Assembly (NCBI RefSeq): GCF_013394595.1 | Contig: NZ_CP053348.1 | Span: 3,444,501-3,508,500 of the forward strand | Source of the DNA: Winogradskyella forsetii | Lineage (GTDB): Bacteria > Bacteroidota > Bacteroidia > Flavobacteriales > Flavobacteriaceae | DNA length: 64,000 bases | Reading direction: 5' to 3' | Part shown: one piece after another, positions 14,564 to 22,274 of the stretch | How positions within the stretch are numbered: position 1 is the stretch's first letter | Layout: every line of letters begins with the position of its first letter | Notes under the pieces: model-generated | Database searches by the model: none | What the model was told of the DNA's origin: nothing | What the model saw: the letters and a program-made list of their open reading frames with translations, nothing else | Made by a program: the position numbers and the translations under genes

Positions 14564-17065
14564 ATGAACAAGATTCAACACTACGTCCAAGGAAACTGGA
14601 CCACAGGAAAAGAAGAAGGCACACCAATCCACGACGCCATAACAGGCGAAGCCTTTACAAGCGTCGCTATAGAAGGCTTGGATATTCCCGAAATTCTAAA
14701 CTACGGAAGAACCAAAGGAGGCGAAAAACTTCGCAAAATGACGTTTCAGGAAAGGGGAAACATGCTCAAAAAATTGGCATTCTACCTTACTAAAAGAAAA
14801 GAAGCTTTTTATGAGTTAAGTTACAGAACTGGAGCCACACGAGTGGATAGCTGGATAGACATCGAAGGTGGTTTTGGAAACTTATTTGCCAATGCATCTT
14901 TAAGGAAGTTATTCCCAAACCAACCCTATCACGTTGAAGGTGAGGCTATCGATTTATCTCGTGGTGGCCGCTTTATGGCACATCATATAATGGTGCCAAA
15001 AAAAGGCGTTGCTGTTCATATCAATGCTTTTAATTTTCCGGTTTGGGGCATGTTAGAAAAATGTGCGGTTAATTGGATGGCAGGCGTTCCTGCTGTGGTG
15101 TTACCCGCACCTTCTTCATCTTATTTAGCGGAAGCCGTAGCTCGGGAAATTATTGCTTCAGGTATTTTACCCGAAGGCGCATTACAAATCATCAACGGCA
15201 CGGTTAAAACCATTTTAGACACCGTAGAATCGCAAGATGTCGTCACATTTACAGGTTCCGCACAAACAGGACGTTTGCTCAAATCACATCCGAGATTAAT
15301 TCAAGAATCCGTTCCTTTTACTATGGAAGCTGATTCGCTTAATGCATCCATTTTAGGAGAAGATGCTGTTCCCGGAACACCAGAATTTGATTTGTTCATC
15401 AAAGAAGTTAGGAAAGAAATGACCGTAAAATGTGGCCAAAAATGTACGGCAATTAGACGAATCATTGTTCCAGAAAATTTGGTTGAAGATGTTCAAATTC
15501 AATTAGGAAAAGCATTGGATAAAGTAACCATTGGAGACCCAAGATTAAAAGAAGTCAGAATGGGCTCTTTAGTAAGTCAGCAACAAGTGCAGGCGGTCAG
15601 AGATTCGGTAAATGATTTAGCCAAAGAAGCACAAATTGTTTATGGCAGTTTAGATAAAATTGAAACCATTGGTGCAGATGCTAAAAAAGGTGCTTTCATA
15701 AGTCCGATTTTACTAAGATCAGACCATCCATTTCAAAATACAATCATTCATGAACGTGAAGCATTTGGTCCCGTCAGTACCATAATGCCTTATATAAATT
15801 TGGATGAAGCAATAACTTTAGCACAAATGGGTAAAGGCTCGTTAGTATCCTCAATTGCAACTTACGATGATAAAATCGCTAAAGACTATGTTATAAATGC
15901 CGCATCACATCACGGACGCATCTTGGTAATTAACCGCGAAATGTCCAAAGAAAGTACAGGTCATGGTTCGCCTCTACCCTATTTGGTTCATGGTGGTCCT
16001 GGTCGTGCTGGTGGTGGAGAAGAAATGGGAGGCATGCGTGGCATTAAACATTATTTGCAACGCACGGCCATTCAAGGTTCGCCAACAACACTTACAGAAA
16101 TTACTGGTATTTACCAACAAAACGCATCATACAAAGAAGCAGAACAACATCCATTTAAGTACCATTGGGAAGACATTCAACCAGGCATGTCTATGAAAAC
16201 CCATAAGCGCACCTTAACGGATACCGACATTATCAATTTTTCCAATCTGACTTGGGACCATTTTTATGCACATACAGATATTACCTCATTAGATGGCAGT
16301 ATTTTCGAAAAAAGAACGGCCCATGGTTATTTCATAATTTCGGCTGCAGCCGGATTGTTTGTCTATCCGAATAATGGACCTGTTTCTGCAAATTATGGAC
16401 TGGAAGAATGTAGATTCTTGCGTCCTTTGTATCACAATGACACTATTTACGTACGTTTAACGTGTAAACAGAAAGTAGATAGAGATGTTGCTTCGGCTGA
16501 ACATCCAAGTGGAATCGTAAAATGGTATGCCGAAATTTTTGATGCTAACACTGATGAGAAAGTAGCATTCGCAACGGTACTTACAATGGTTCAGAAAAAA
16601 CAAGAGTCTTTTGTTGAAATGACTGAAGAAAAAATAGAAGAATTACTTTCAAAACTCAAAGAAGACACCAAACCAAAATGGGGTATCATGACACCACAAC
16701 ACATGATTGAACATTTAGAATACACCTATAAAATTACATCGGGAGACATTCAGGATTTTGAAATCGCTACACCAGAAAAGATTTTAGAGAAAGTACATGC
16801 TAGTTTATACAACTATGATAAATTTCCAAAAAACTCTCAGTTTCCGCAGTTGGAAAAAGATAAATTAGATAATTTAAAGCATCCAGATTTAGCAACAGCC
16901 ATTGAAAAATTTAAAGCACAAAGAGAAAAATATTTAGAGTATTTTAAAGAACATCCAGATGCTAAATTGAAGAATTTGGTGTTTGGAGAATTGAATCGAT
17001 ATGAATCGTATTTGTTGGAGCGCAAGCACCTGAATCATCATTTTGAACAGTTTGATTTAATATAA
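14564..17065 (+). CDS. paaZ: Oxepin-CoA hydrolase / aldehyde dehydrogenase PaaZ with extra C-terminal domain
   Basis: 833 residues, about 150 longer than E. coli PaaZ (681). Residues 1-515 are the aldehyde dehydrogenase with Glu255 (MEADSLN) and nucleophile Cys294 (KCGQKCTAIRR). Residues about 530-680 are the MaoC-like (R)-hydratase that opens the oxepin ring, with the catalytic segment SNLTWDHFYAHTD and HGYFIISAAAG. Residues about 686-833 are an added module resembling DUF1569/DinB: MTPQHMIEHLEYTYKI, later NHHFEQFD, with spaced histidines as in DinB-type metal sites. The first two domains carry the known activities; the third is unexplained. The reading frame is continuous, so this is a real fusion. 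Confidence 0.93.
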   Translation: MNKIQHYVQGNWTTGKEEGTPIHDAITGEAFTSVAIEGLDIPEILNYGRTKGGEKLRKMTFQERGNMLKKLAFYLTKRKEAFYELSYRTGATRVDSWIDIEGGFGNLFANASLRKLFPNQPYHVEGEAIDLSRGGRFMAHHIMVPKKGVAVHINAFNFPVWGMLEKCAVNWMAGVPAVVLPAPSSSYLAEAVAREIIASGILPEGALQIINGTVKTILDTVESQDVVTFTGSAQTGRLLKSHPRLIQESVPFTMEADSLNASILGEDAVPGTPEFDLFIKEVRKEMTVKCGQKCTAIRRIIVPENLVEDVQIQLGKALDKVTIGDPRLKEVRMGSLVSQQQVQAVRDSVNDLAKEAQIVYGSLDKIETIGADAKKGAFISPILLRSDHPFQNTIIHEREAFGPVSTIMPYINLDEAITLAQMGKGSLVSSIATYDDKIAKDYVINAASHHGRILVINREMSKESTGHGSPLPYLVHGGPGRAGGGEEMGGMRGIKHYLQRTAIQGSPTTLTEITGIYQQNASYKEAEQHPFKYHWEDIQPGMSMKTHKRTLTDTDIINFSNLTWDHFYAHTDITSLDGSIFEKRTAHGYFIISAAAGLFVYPNNGPVSANYGLEECRFLRPLYHNDTIYVRLTCKQKVDRDVASAEHPSGIVKWYAEIFDANTDEKVAFATVLTMVQKKQESFVEMTEEKIEELLSKLKEDTKPKWGIMTPQHMIEHLEYTYKITSGDIQDFEIATPEKILEKVHASLYNYDKFPKNSQFPQLEKDKLDNLKHPDLATAIEKFKAQREKYLEYFKEHPDAKLKNLVFGELNRYESYLLERKHLNHHFEQFDLI

Positions 17066-17078
17066 TCGAGATTCCAGA

Positions 17079-17168
17079 CCTTTCAGGTTTTTAAAACCTG
17101 AAAGGTCTTTAACGTAAAAAAAATTAAGTTAAATACCAACCTGCAAGGTTTCTGAAACCTTGAGGTTT
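17079..17168 (+). repeat. Two family A palindromes between paaZ and paaF
   Basis: The first (about 17080-17111) has arms AGACCTTTCAGGTTTT and AAAACCTGAAAGGTCTTT and ends in a T-run, so it might also terminate transcription. The second (about 17140-17168) is CTGCAAGGTTTCTGAAACCT then TGAGG. Confidence 0.7.
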
Positions 17169-17187
17169 CAATAAAAAACGAAATAAT

Positions 17188-17940
17188 ATGAGTAATCCTT
17201 ACGTAAAATTAAATATTGAAAACAATGTAGGCTACATAGAATTCTTCCATCCTGCACACAATTCCCTTCCAGGAGATGTTTTAGCTAAACTGGCCAAAAC
17301 CATAACCGAAGCAGGAGAAAACGACGACATCAAAGTCATCGTACTAAAAAGTGGAGGCGACAGAACATTCTGCGCAGGCGCCAGTTTTAACGAACTCATA
17401 AATATCAACGATGCAGCTACAGGGAAAGTTTTCTTTTCAGGTTTTACCAATGTGATTAACGCCATGCGCAAATGTCCAAAATTCATCATTGGTCGCATCC
17501 AAGGAAAAACCGTTGGTGGAGGTGTTGGATTGGCCGCTTCAACCGATTATTGTATGGCCACAAAATTTGCATCCATCAAACTAAGCGAATTAAATATTGG
17601 TATTGGCCCTTTTGTTGTAGGACCAGCCATAGAACGCAAAATGGGATTAAGTGCCATGTCGCAAATCGCCATTGATGCCAATACATTTTACCCACCAGAA
17701 TTCGCAAAACAAAAAGGCTTGTATACGCATGTTTTCGATACAACGGAAGCCTTAGACGATGCCGTAAAGACAACAGCGGAACACTTATGCACTTACAATA
17801 CAGAAGCTATGCTTGAAATGAAAAAAGTATTCTGGAAAGGCACAGATGATTGGGATGAGTTATTAGCGGAGCGTGCCGAAACCAGCGGAAGATTGGTCTT
17901 GTCTGAGTTTACAAAGGAAAAATTGAAAGCGTTTAAGTGA
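17188..17940 (+). CDS. paaF: Enoyl-CoA hydratase/isomerase family protein, probable PaaF
   Basis: 250 residues, crotonase fold: HNSLPGDVLAKLA, FCAGASFNEL, and the oxyanion segment GKTVGGGVGLAAS. PaaF hydrates 2,3-dehydroadipyl-CoA. The sequence keeps the second catalytic glutamate (Glu134, KLSELNIGIG), but the first position, 20 residues earlier, is Gly114 (GGGVGLAA), where E. coli PaaF has Glu. So it resembles the one-glutamate crotonases. The paa set here would otherwise lack a hydratase, so PaaF is the best reading, but an isomerase role cannot be excluded. Confidence 0.75.
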   Translation: MSNPYVKLNIENNVGYIEFFHPAHNSLPGDVLAKLAKTITEAGENDDIKVIVLKSGGDRTFCAGASFNELININDAATGKVFFSGFTNVINAMRKCPKFIIGRIQGKTVGGGVGLAASTDYCMATKFASIKLSELNIGIGPFVVGPAIERKMGLSAMSQIAIDANTFYPPEFAKQKGLYTHVFDTTEALDDAVKTTAEHLCTYNTEAMLEMKKVFWKGTDDWDELLAERAETSGRLVLSEFTKEKLKAFK

Positions 17941-18021
17941 TTTACGAATCACGATTTTAGATTACCGATTACACGAGAGTGAGTAGTCGTAAATCGTAAT
18001 TCAAAAAAATCGTCAATTGAT

Positions 18022-18618
18022 ATGATATACAGTTTCAAAAATTACACACCAGTTGTTCACGAATCAAGTTTCGTGCATCCATTAGCTGCAGTGACAGGCA
18101 ACGTCATCATCGGCAAAAATTGTTACATTGGACCAGGCGCAGCCATTCGTGGAGATTGGGGACAAATTATTTTGGAAGATGGTGTGAATGTTCAGGAAAA
18201 TTGTACAATTCACATGTTTCCTGGAAAATCCATCACACTAAAAGAAAGTGCACATGTTGGTCATGGCGCCATTATTCATGGTGCAAATTTGGGTAAAAAT
18301 TGTCTTATTGGAATGAATACCGTAATCATGGATGATGCCGAAATTGGCGATGAATGCATCATAGGAGCCATGTCTTTTGTAAAAGCCGAAACTAAAATTC
18401 CATATAGAAGTTTAGTAGTTGGCAATCCAGCAAAAGTGATACGAGGAATTACTGATGAAATGATTGCATGGAAAACCAAGGGCACAAAACTGTATCAACA
18501 ATTACCAGCAGAATGTCATGAAACTTTAAAAGAAGTTGAACCACTTCGAGAGGTTCCAGAACACATGAAAGTTCAAGAGGCTACTTATCAAACACTTCGG
18601 GAGACATTTAAAACGTAA
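18022..18618 (+). CDS. paaY: PaaY, hexapeptide-repeat thioesterase
   Basis: 198 residues, close to the 196 of E. coli. A left-handed beta-helix built from hexapeptide repeats is visible from about residue 20 to 135 (VIIGKNCYIGPGAAIRGDWG ... LGKNCLIGMNTVIMDDAEIGDECIIG). Histidines in NCTIHMF and HVGHGAIIHG fit the gamma-carbonic-anhydrase-like metal site. PaaY clears the dead-end 2-hydroxycyclohepta-1,4,6-triene-1-carboxyl-CoA, complementing PaaI. The C-terminal helical tail (PAECHETLKEVEPL) is typical. Short TCGTAAATC-type repeats lie just upstream. Confidence 0.92.
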   Translation: MIYSFKNYTPVVHESSFVHPLAAVTGNVIIGKNCYIGPGAAIRGDWGQIILEDGVNVQENCTIHMFPGKSITLKESAHVGHGAIIHGANLGKNCLIGMNTVIMDDAEIGDECIIGAMSFVKAETKIPYRSLVVGNPAKVIRGITDEMIAWKTKGTKLYQQLPAECHETLKEVEPLREVPEHMKVQEATYQTLRETFKT

Positions 18619-18695
18619 GTAACGTTATGATGAGTGATTCTTATATTCATCGTTATTTATCTAGAGGTCATATTTTCTAGCCTGAAAGTTAGAGA

Positions 18696-18722
18696 CCTGT
18701 CAGGTTTTAAAAACCTTACAGG
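18696..18722 (+). repeat. Family A palindrome between converging genes
   Basis: CCTGTCAGGTTTTAAAAACC then TTACAGG. It lies 1 base beyond the stop codon of the minus-strand Lrp gene and may act as a transcription end for both paaY and that gene. Confidence 0.65.
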
Positions 18723-18723
18723 A

Positions 18724-19197
18724 TTACAAAACCCGACTCAAATCAATCGCATTAGTTTCTTTACTTGTGGATAAAGCAATCAAACTCTGCACATTTCCCA
18801 AGTATGGAAGCAACGTTAATTTGGAAATGATAAAGGTTTCGTAAGCTTCAATATCTTCCACCACCAACTTCAGTAAATAATCAAAATTTCCACTTACTCT
18901 GTGACATTCTATGACTTCGGGAAAATTATTTATTTCCTTGACAAATTTTTCTAAATAACTGCGTGTGTGACCTTGCAAGGTAATCCCAATAAAAACGGTC
19001 AGTTTCAGACCTATTTTTTTAGTGTTTAAAACAGCAACATATTTTTCTATATAACCTTCTTTTTCAAGTTTTTTAATCCGTTCAAAAATTGGAGAGGTGG
19101 TCATTCCAAGTTCTGCAGCAATACTTTTTGTCGTACGATTACTGTTTTCCTGAAGGATTTCCAGGATTCTGGCGTCGATTTTATCAAGTTGGACCAT
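18724..19197 (-). CDS. Lrp/AsnC family transcriptional regulator
   Basis: 157 residues. The N-terminal AsnC helix-turn-helix is clear (LDKIDARILEILQENSNRTTKSIAAELGMTTSPIFERIKKLEKEGYI, residues 4-49), followed by the RAM ligand-binding domain with VIECHRVSGNFDYLLKLVVEDIEAYETFI. Members of this family sense amino acids, most often leucine, phenylalanine or other hydrophobic ones. It is divergent from the E2 gene with a 170-base gap and probably controls the E2-aminotransferase-E1 set and itself. The ligand is not readable from sequence; phenylalanine would fit the neighbours. Confidence 0.9.
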   Translation of the reverse strand: MVQLDKIDARILEILQENSNRTTKSIAAELGMTTSPIFERIKKLEKEGYIEKYVAVLNTKKIGLKLTVFIGITLQGHTRSYLEKFVKEINNFPEVIECHRVSGNFDYLLKLVVEDIEAYETFIISKLTLLPYLGNVQSLIALSTSKETNAIDLSRVL

Positions 19198-19367
19198 GAG
19201 AAAAAATTATTTTATACCGACTCAAAATTAAACATTAAAAGTATATAAAACTTAAATAAACGACTATTATAGAATAAATTTCTTTTTTAGGCTAAATTAA
19301 AAGATTTTAACATACCTAAAATCTAATATGCATTATCTTTAATTCTTGAAATTAAAATGATTGACGA

Positions 19368-20690
19368 TTGAAAAATTTCGAATTAAAAATGCCCAAAATG
19401 GGCGAAAGTATTACCGAGGGAACCATTATCAATTGGTTGATTGCTGAAGGAGATCCATTTGATGAAGGCGATATTATCCTAGAAGTTGCAACTGACAAAG
19501 TCGATAATGAAGTACCTGCACCTGCATCAGGAACTTTAGTAAAAACGTTGTTTAAAGCAAAAGATGTGGTTCCTGTTGGAGAAGTTATGGCAATTCTTGA
19601 AATTTCAGAAGAAACAAAATCTTCAAAAAATCAAAATGTCATTCAGAGCGATAACAAAGAATCAATTCAAAAAAAGGAAATTCAAAAACCGAAATCAAGG
19701 ACATACGTCTCTCAAGAAAAAGAAGTCAAGAGTGTTTCTTCCCCTTTAGAGAAATCAGATGGGGCTTCATTCTTTTCCCCGTTAATCATTTCAATCGCCA
19801 AAGAACAACATATCAGTTTTGAAGAATTAGCTAGAATACCGGCAACAGGACACGAAGGCAGATTACGCAAAAGCGACCTATTTCAATATATCGAAGAAGG
19901 ACGACCTTATAAATTTGCACAACCAACTGCCGAAAAAGACCCGACAGCATTCAGAATTCCGCAATTATCATTTGATAAAGGCAAAGGCAAAGTCATTGAA
20001 ATGGACCGCATGCGCCAGATGATTGCAGACCACATGGTGTATTCAAAACACACCTCGCCTCATGTAACAGCTTATGTGGAAGCCGATTTAACAAACATGG
20101 TCAATTGGCGAAATGCCAACAAACAAGCCTTTCAAGAAAAGTATGGTGAACGATTAACTTTTACACCCTTATTCGTAGAGGCCGTTGCAAAAGCAATCAA
20201 GGATTTCCCAAATATCAACGCTTCCGTAGATGGCAACAACATCATCGTAAAAGAAGCTATTAATATTGGCATGGCCACCGCTTTACCCAGTGGTAACTTA
20301 ATCGTTCCTGTCGTAAAAAATGCAGATACAAAAGATTTAAATCAATTAGCAACAAACGTTAACGAACTCGCAAATAAAGCAAGAGAAAACAAATTAGCAG
20401 GCGACGATATTAAAGGCAGCACCTTCACAATATCTAACGTTGGTACCTTTGGAAGTGTCATGGGAACTCCAATTATTAATCAGCCAGAAGTTGCCATTTT
20501 AGCTTTAGGAATTATCAAAAAAAGACCAGAAGTCATCACAACCGAAAAAGGCGACGAAATCGCGATTAGGAGTATGATGTATTTATCCTTGTCTTTTGAT
20601 CACAGAGTTGTCGATGGCTTTTTAGGTGGAAGCTTCGTACGACGCGTAGCTGATTATTTTGAACAATTTGACATCAATCGAAAAATATAA
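19368..20690 (+). CDS. 2-oxoacid dehydrogenase E2 (dihydrolipoyl acyltransferase)
   Basis: 440 residues from TTG 19368, chosen because KNFELKMPKMGESITEGTI is the conserved lipoyl-domain start; ATG 19389 would cut it. Domains: lipoyl domain (2-76) with lipoyl Lys44 in EVATDKVDNEV; a linker (77-133); a peripheral-subunit-binding domain (about 136-175, SPLIISIAKEQHISFEELARI); and the acyltransferase with the catalytic His412-x-x-x-Asp416 motif (DHRVVDG). It forms the core of a branched-chain-type complex. The linker is built partly from repeat DNA: 19637-19663 is a family C unit, and 19738-19763 looks like another palindrome. No E3 gene lies nearby. Confidence 0.9.
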   Translation: MKNFELKMPKMGESITEGTIINWLIAEGDPFDEGDIILEVATDKVDNEVPAPASGTLVKTLFKAKDVVPVGEVMAILEISEETKSSKNQNVIQSDNKESIQKKEIQKPKSRTYVSQEKEVKSVSSPLEKSDGASFFSPLIISIAKEQHISFEELARIPATGHEGRLRKSDLFQYIEEGRPYKFAQPTAEKDPTAFRIPQLSFDKGKGKVIEMDRMRQMIADHMVYSKHTSPHVTAYVEADLTNMVNWRNANKQAFQEKYGERLTFTPLFVEAVAKAIKDFPNINASVDGNNIIVKEAINIGMATALPSGNLIVPVVKNADTKDLNQLATNVNELANKARENKLAGDDIKGSTFTISNVGTFGSVMGTPIINQPEVAILALGIIKKRPEVITTEKGDEIAIRSMMYLSLSFDHRVVDGFLGGSFVRRVADYFEQFDINRKI

Positions 20691-20698
20691 AGATTATC

Positions 20699-20805
20699 GT
20701 CCCTTCGAGTGATTTCGATTTTTTTATCGGAATTGTATCTAGAAGCCTTAAAAAGTACTTGATAAAAAATTTCAAATAAGCAATTTCACTCGAACTGACG
20801 GAAAT
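20699..20805 (+). repeat. Family D repeat pair in inverted orientation
   Basis: A divergent family D unit (CCTTCGAGTGATTTCGA ... ATTGTATCTAGAAG) is followed about 40 bases later by an inverted partner (AAGCAATTTCACTCGAACTG). The two could fold into one large hairpin between the E2 and aminotransferase genes. Confidence 0.6.
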
Positions 20806-20814
20806 AATAAAACT

Positions 20815-21873
20815 ATGAAACCTAACATTTCAATTCAAAAAGTAGAACATTCGAAAGTTGAAAACATCGATTTCAACAATATTCCATTAGGCACCACATT
20901 TACAGACCACATGTTTATTTGTGATTACGATAAAGGCGAATGGCTTAACCCAAGAATTGTCCCAATGGGATTAATCCCAACGCATCCAGCAGCCATGGCT
21001 TTGCATTATGGACAAGCTATTTTCGAAGGTATGAAAGCCACTGTAGATTCAGAAGGCAACCCAATGTTATTTCGGGCCGATAAAAACGCAGCACGCTTAA
21101 ATAAAAGTGCAGACCGAATGGGTATGCCACATTTCCCTGAACAACTTTTTGTGGAAGGCCTAAAACAATTGGTAGATTTAGAACGCAATTGGATTCCGCC
21201 TAAAGATGGAAGCGCACTCTATCTAAGACCATTTATGTACGCCGACGAACCGTTTATTGGTATGCGTGCGGCCACACATTTCAAGTTCATCATTATGGCT
21301 TCACCAGCTGGACCGTTTTTTAGTAAGCGCATTAAACTTTGGGCAGAAAAACAATATATAAGGGCTGCCAATGGTGGCACAGGCGAAGCTAAAGCCGCAG
21401 GAAATTATGCAGCAGCCATTCGACCAACGGAATTGGCGAAAGCAAAGGGTTATGACCAAGTTTTATGGTTAGATGCCGTTGAGCATAAATACATTCAGGA
21501 AGTTGGCACCATGAATATTTTCTTTAAAATCGATGGAAAATTTATCACGCCAAAACGCGATGGTTCTATATTAGACGGCATCACACGCATGAGTGTTATT
21601 GATATTTTAAGGGATAAAGGTTATGAGGTTATTGAACGTGCAATTCCGATTGATGACATTATTGAGGCTTCAAAAAACGGCACTTTAGAAGAAGCATTCG
21701 GAACAGGAACAGCCGTCGGAATCGCCTATATACAAGAGATTGGTATTGAAGATGACACCATCCTTGTTTCTGACGAAAGTCCTGTTGGGTTAGAAGTGAA
21801 TAAAACCCTCAATGCCATCAAAACAGGAAAAATTGAAGATAAATTTGGTTGGATGGTTAAGGTAGAAAAATAA
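20815..21873 (+). CDS. ilvE: Branched-chain amino acid aminotransferase family (class IV)
   Basis: 352 residues, the long (type II) BCAT form. Key segments: HYGQAIFEGMKAT, FRADKNAARLNKSADRM, YLRPFMYADEPFIG, and the PLP lysine Lys193 in GGTGEAKAAGNYAAA, then TMNIFF and ITRMSVIDIL. It interconverts branched-chain amino acids and 2-oxoacids using 2-oxoglutarate/glutamate; some members accept phenylalanine. It lies between E2 and E1 of a 2-oxoacid dehydrogenase, so a degradative role (amino acid to acyl-CoA) is more likely than biosynthesis. Confidence 0.9.
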   Translation: MKPNISIQKVEHSKVENIDFNNIPLGTTFTDHMFICDYDKGEWLNPRIVPMGLIPTHPAAMALHYGQAIFEGMKATVDSEGNPMLFRADKNAARLNKSADRMGMPHFPEQLFVEGLKQLVDLERNWIPPKDGSALYLRPFMYADEPFIGMRAATHFKFIIMASPAGPFFSKRIKLWAEKQYIRAANGGTGEAKAAGNYAAAIRPTELAKAKGYDQVLWLDAVEHKYIQEVGTMNIFFKIDGKFITPKRDGSILDGITRMSVIDILRDKGYEVIERAIPIDDIIEASKNGTLEEAFGTGTAVGIAYIQEIGIEDDTILVSDESPVGLEVNKTLNAIKTGKIEDKFGWMVKVEK

Positions 21874-21920
21874 TTTGCATAGTATGAGTTTGTTAAAGTG
21901 GACGTTACTTTTTGCTCATA

Positions 21921-22149
21921 CCTGCCAGGTTTTAGAAACCTTGCAGGATCGCAAAAAGTCGCGCTTTCACTACTCGCTCTCTGCGAGGAGCTCAAACAGA
22001 CCGTTCAATCGCTAACACGGAAGCAACCGTTCAACAAACGATATTGTCACTTCGAGTGATTCGACGGAGGAGAATTGTATCGAGAAGCTGTTAAAAAAGA
22101 GTTCTCAATACAACATTGCAAAGAAGCAATTTCACTCGAACTGACAAAA
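21921..22149 (+). repeat. Repeat-filled gap before the E1 gene
   Basis: The 400-base gap 21874-22274 has no gene. It holds a family A palindrome (21921-21947, CCTGCCAGGTTTTAGAAACC then TTGCAGG); a family D/C inverted pair from TTGTCACTTCGAG (22044) to CTCGAACTGACAA (22149); and a palindrome TTCCCAC-TTTT-GTGGGAA (22257-22274) that ends directly at the E1 ATG. Confidence 0.7.
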
Positions 22150-22274
22150 CAATTTCAATCAGATTATTCCAATTAATTTTGGGAATTAAAATCTCAGAGT
22201 ATCTCTGTGAAACCTCAGTGAAACTCTGTATAAAAATTAAAGTCTAATTAAAGAGATTCCCACTTTTGTGGGAA

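Noticed and set aside
14533..14793. 86-codon plus-strand frame overlapping the start of paaZ
   Set aside because: Arg/Lys-rich frame-shifted reading of paaZ; no independent support.
17080..17111. Dedicated terminator after paaZ
   Set aside because: It ends in a T-run, but the sequence is a family A repeat found in several other gaps, so a specific terminator role is not claimed.
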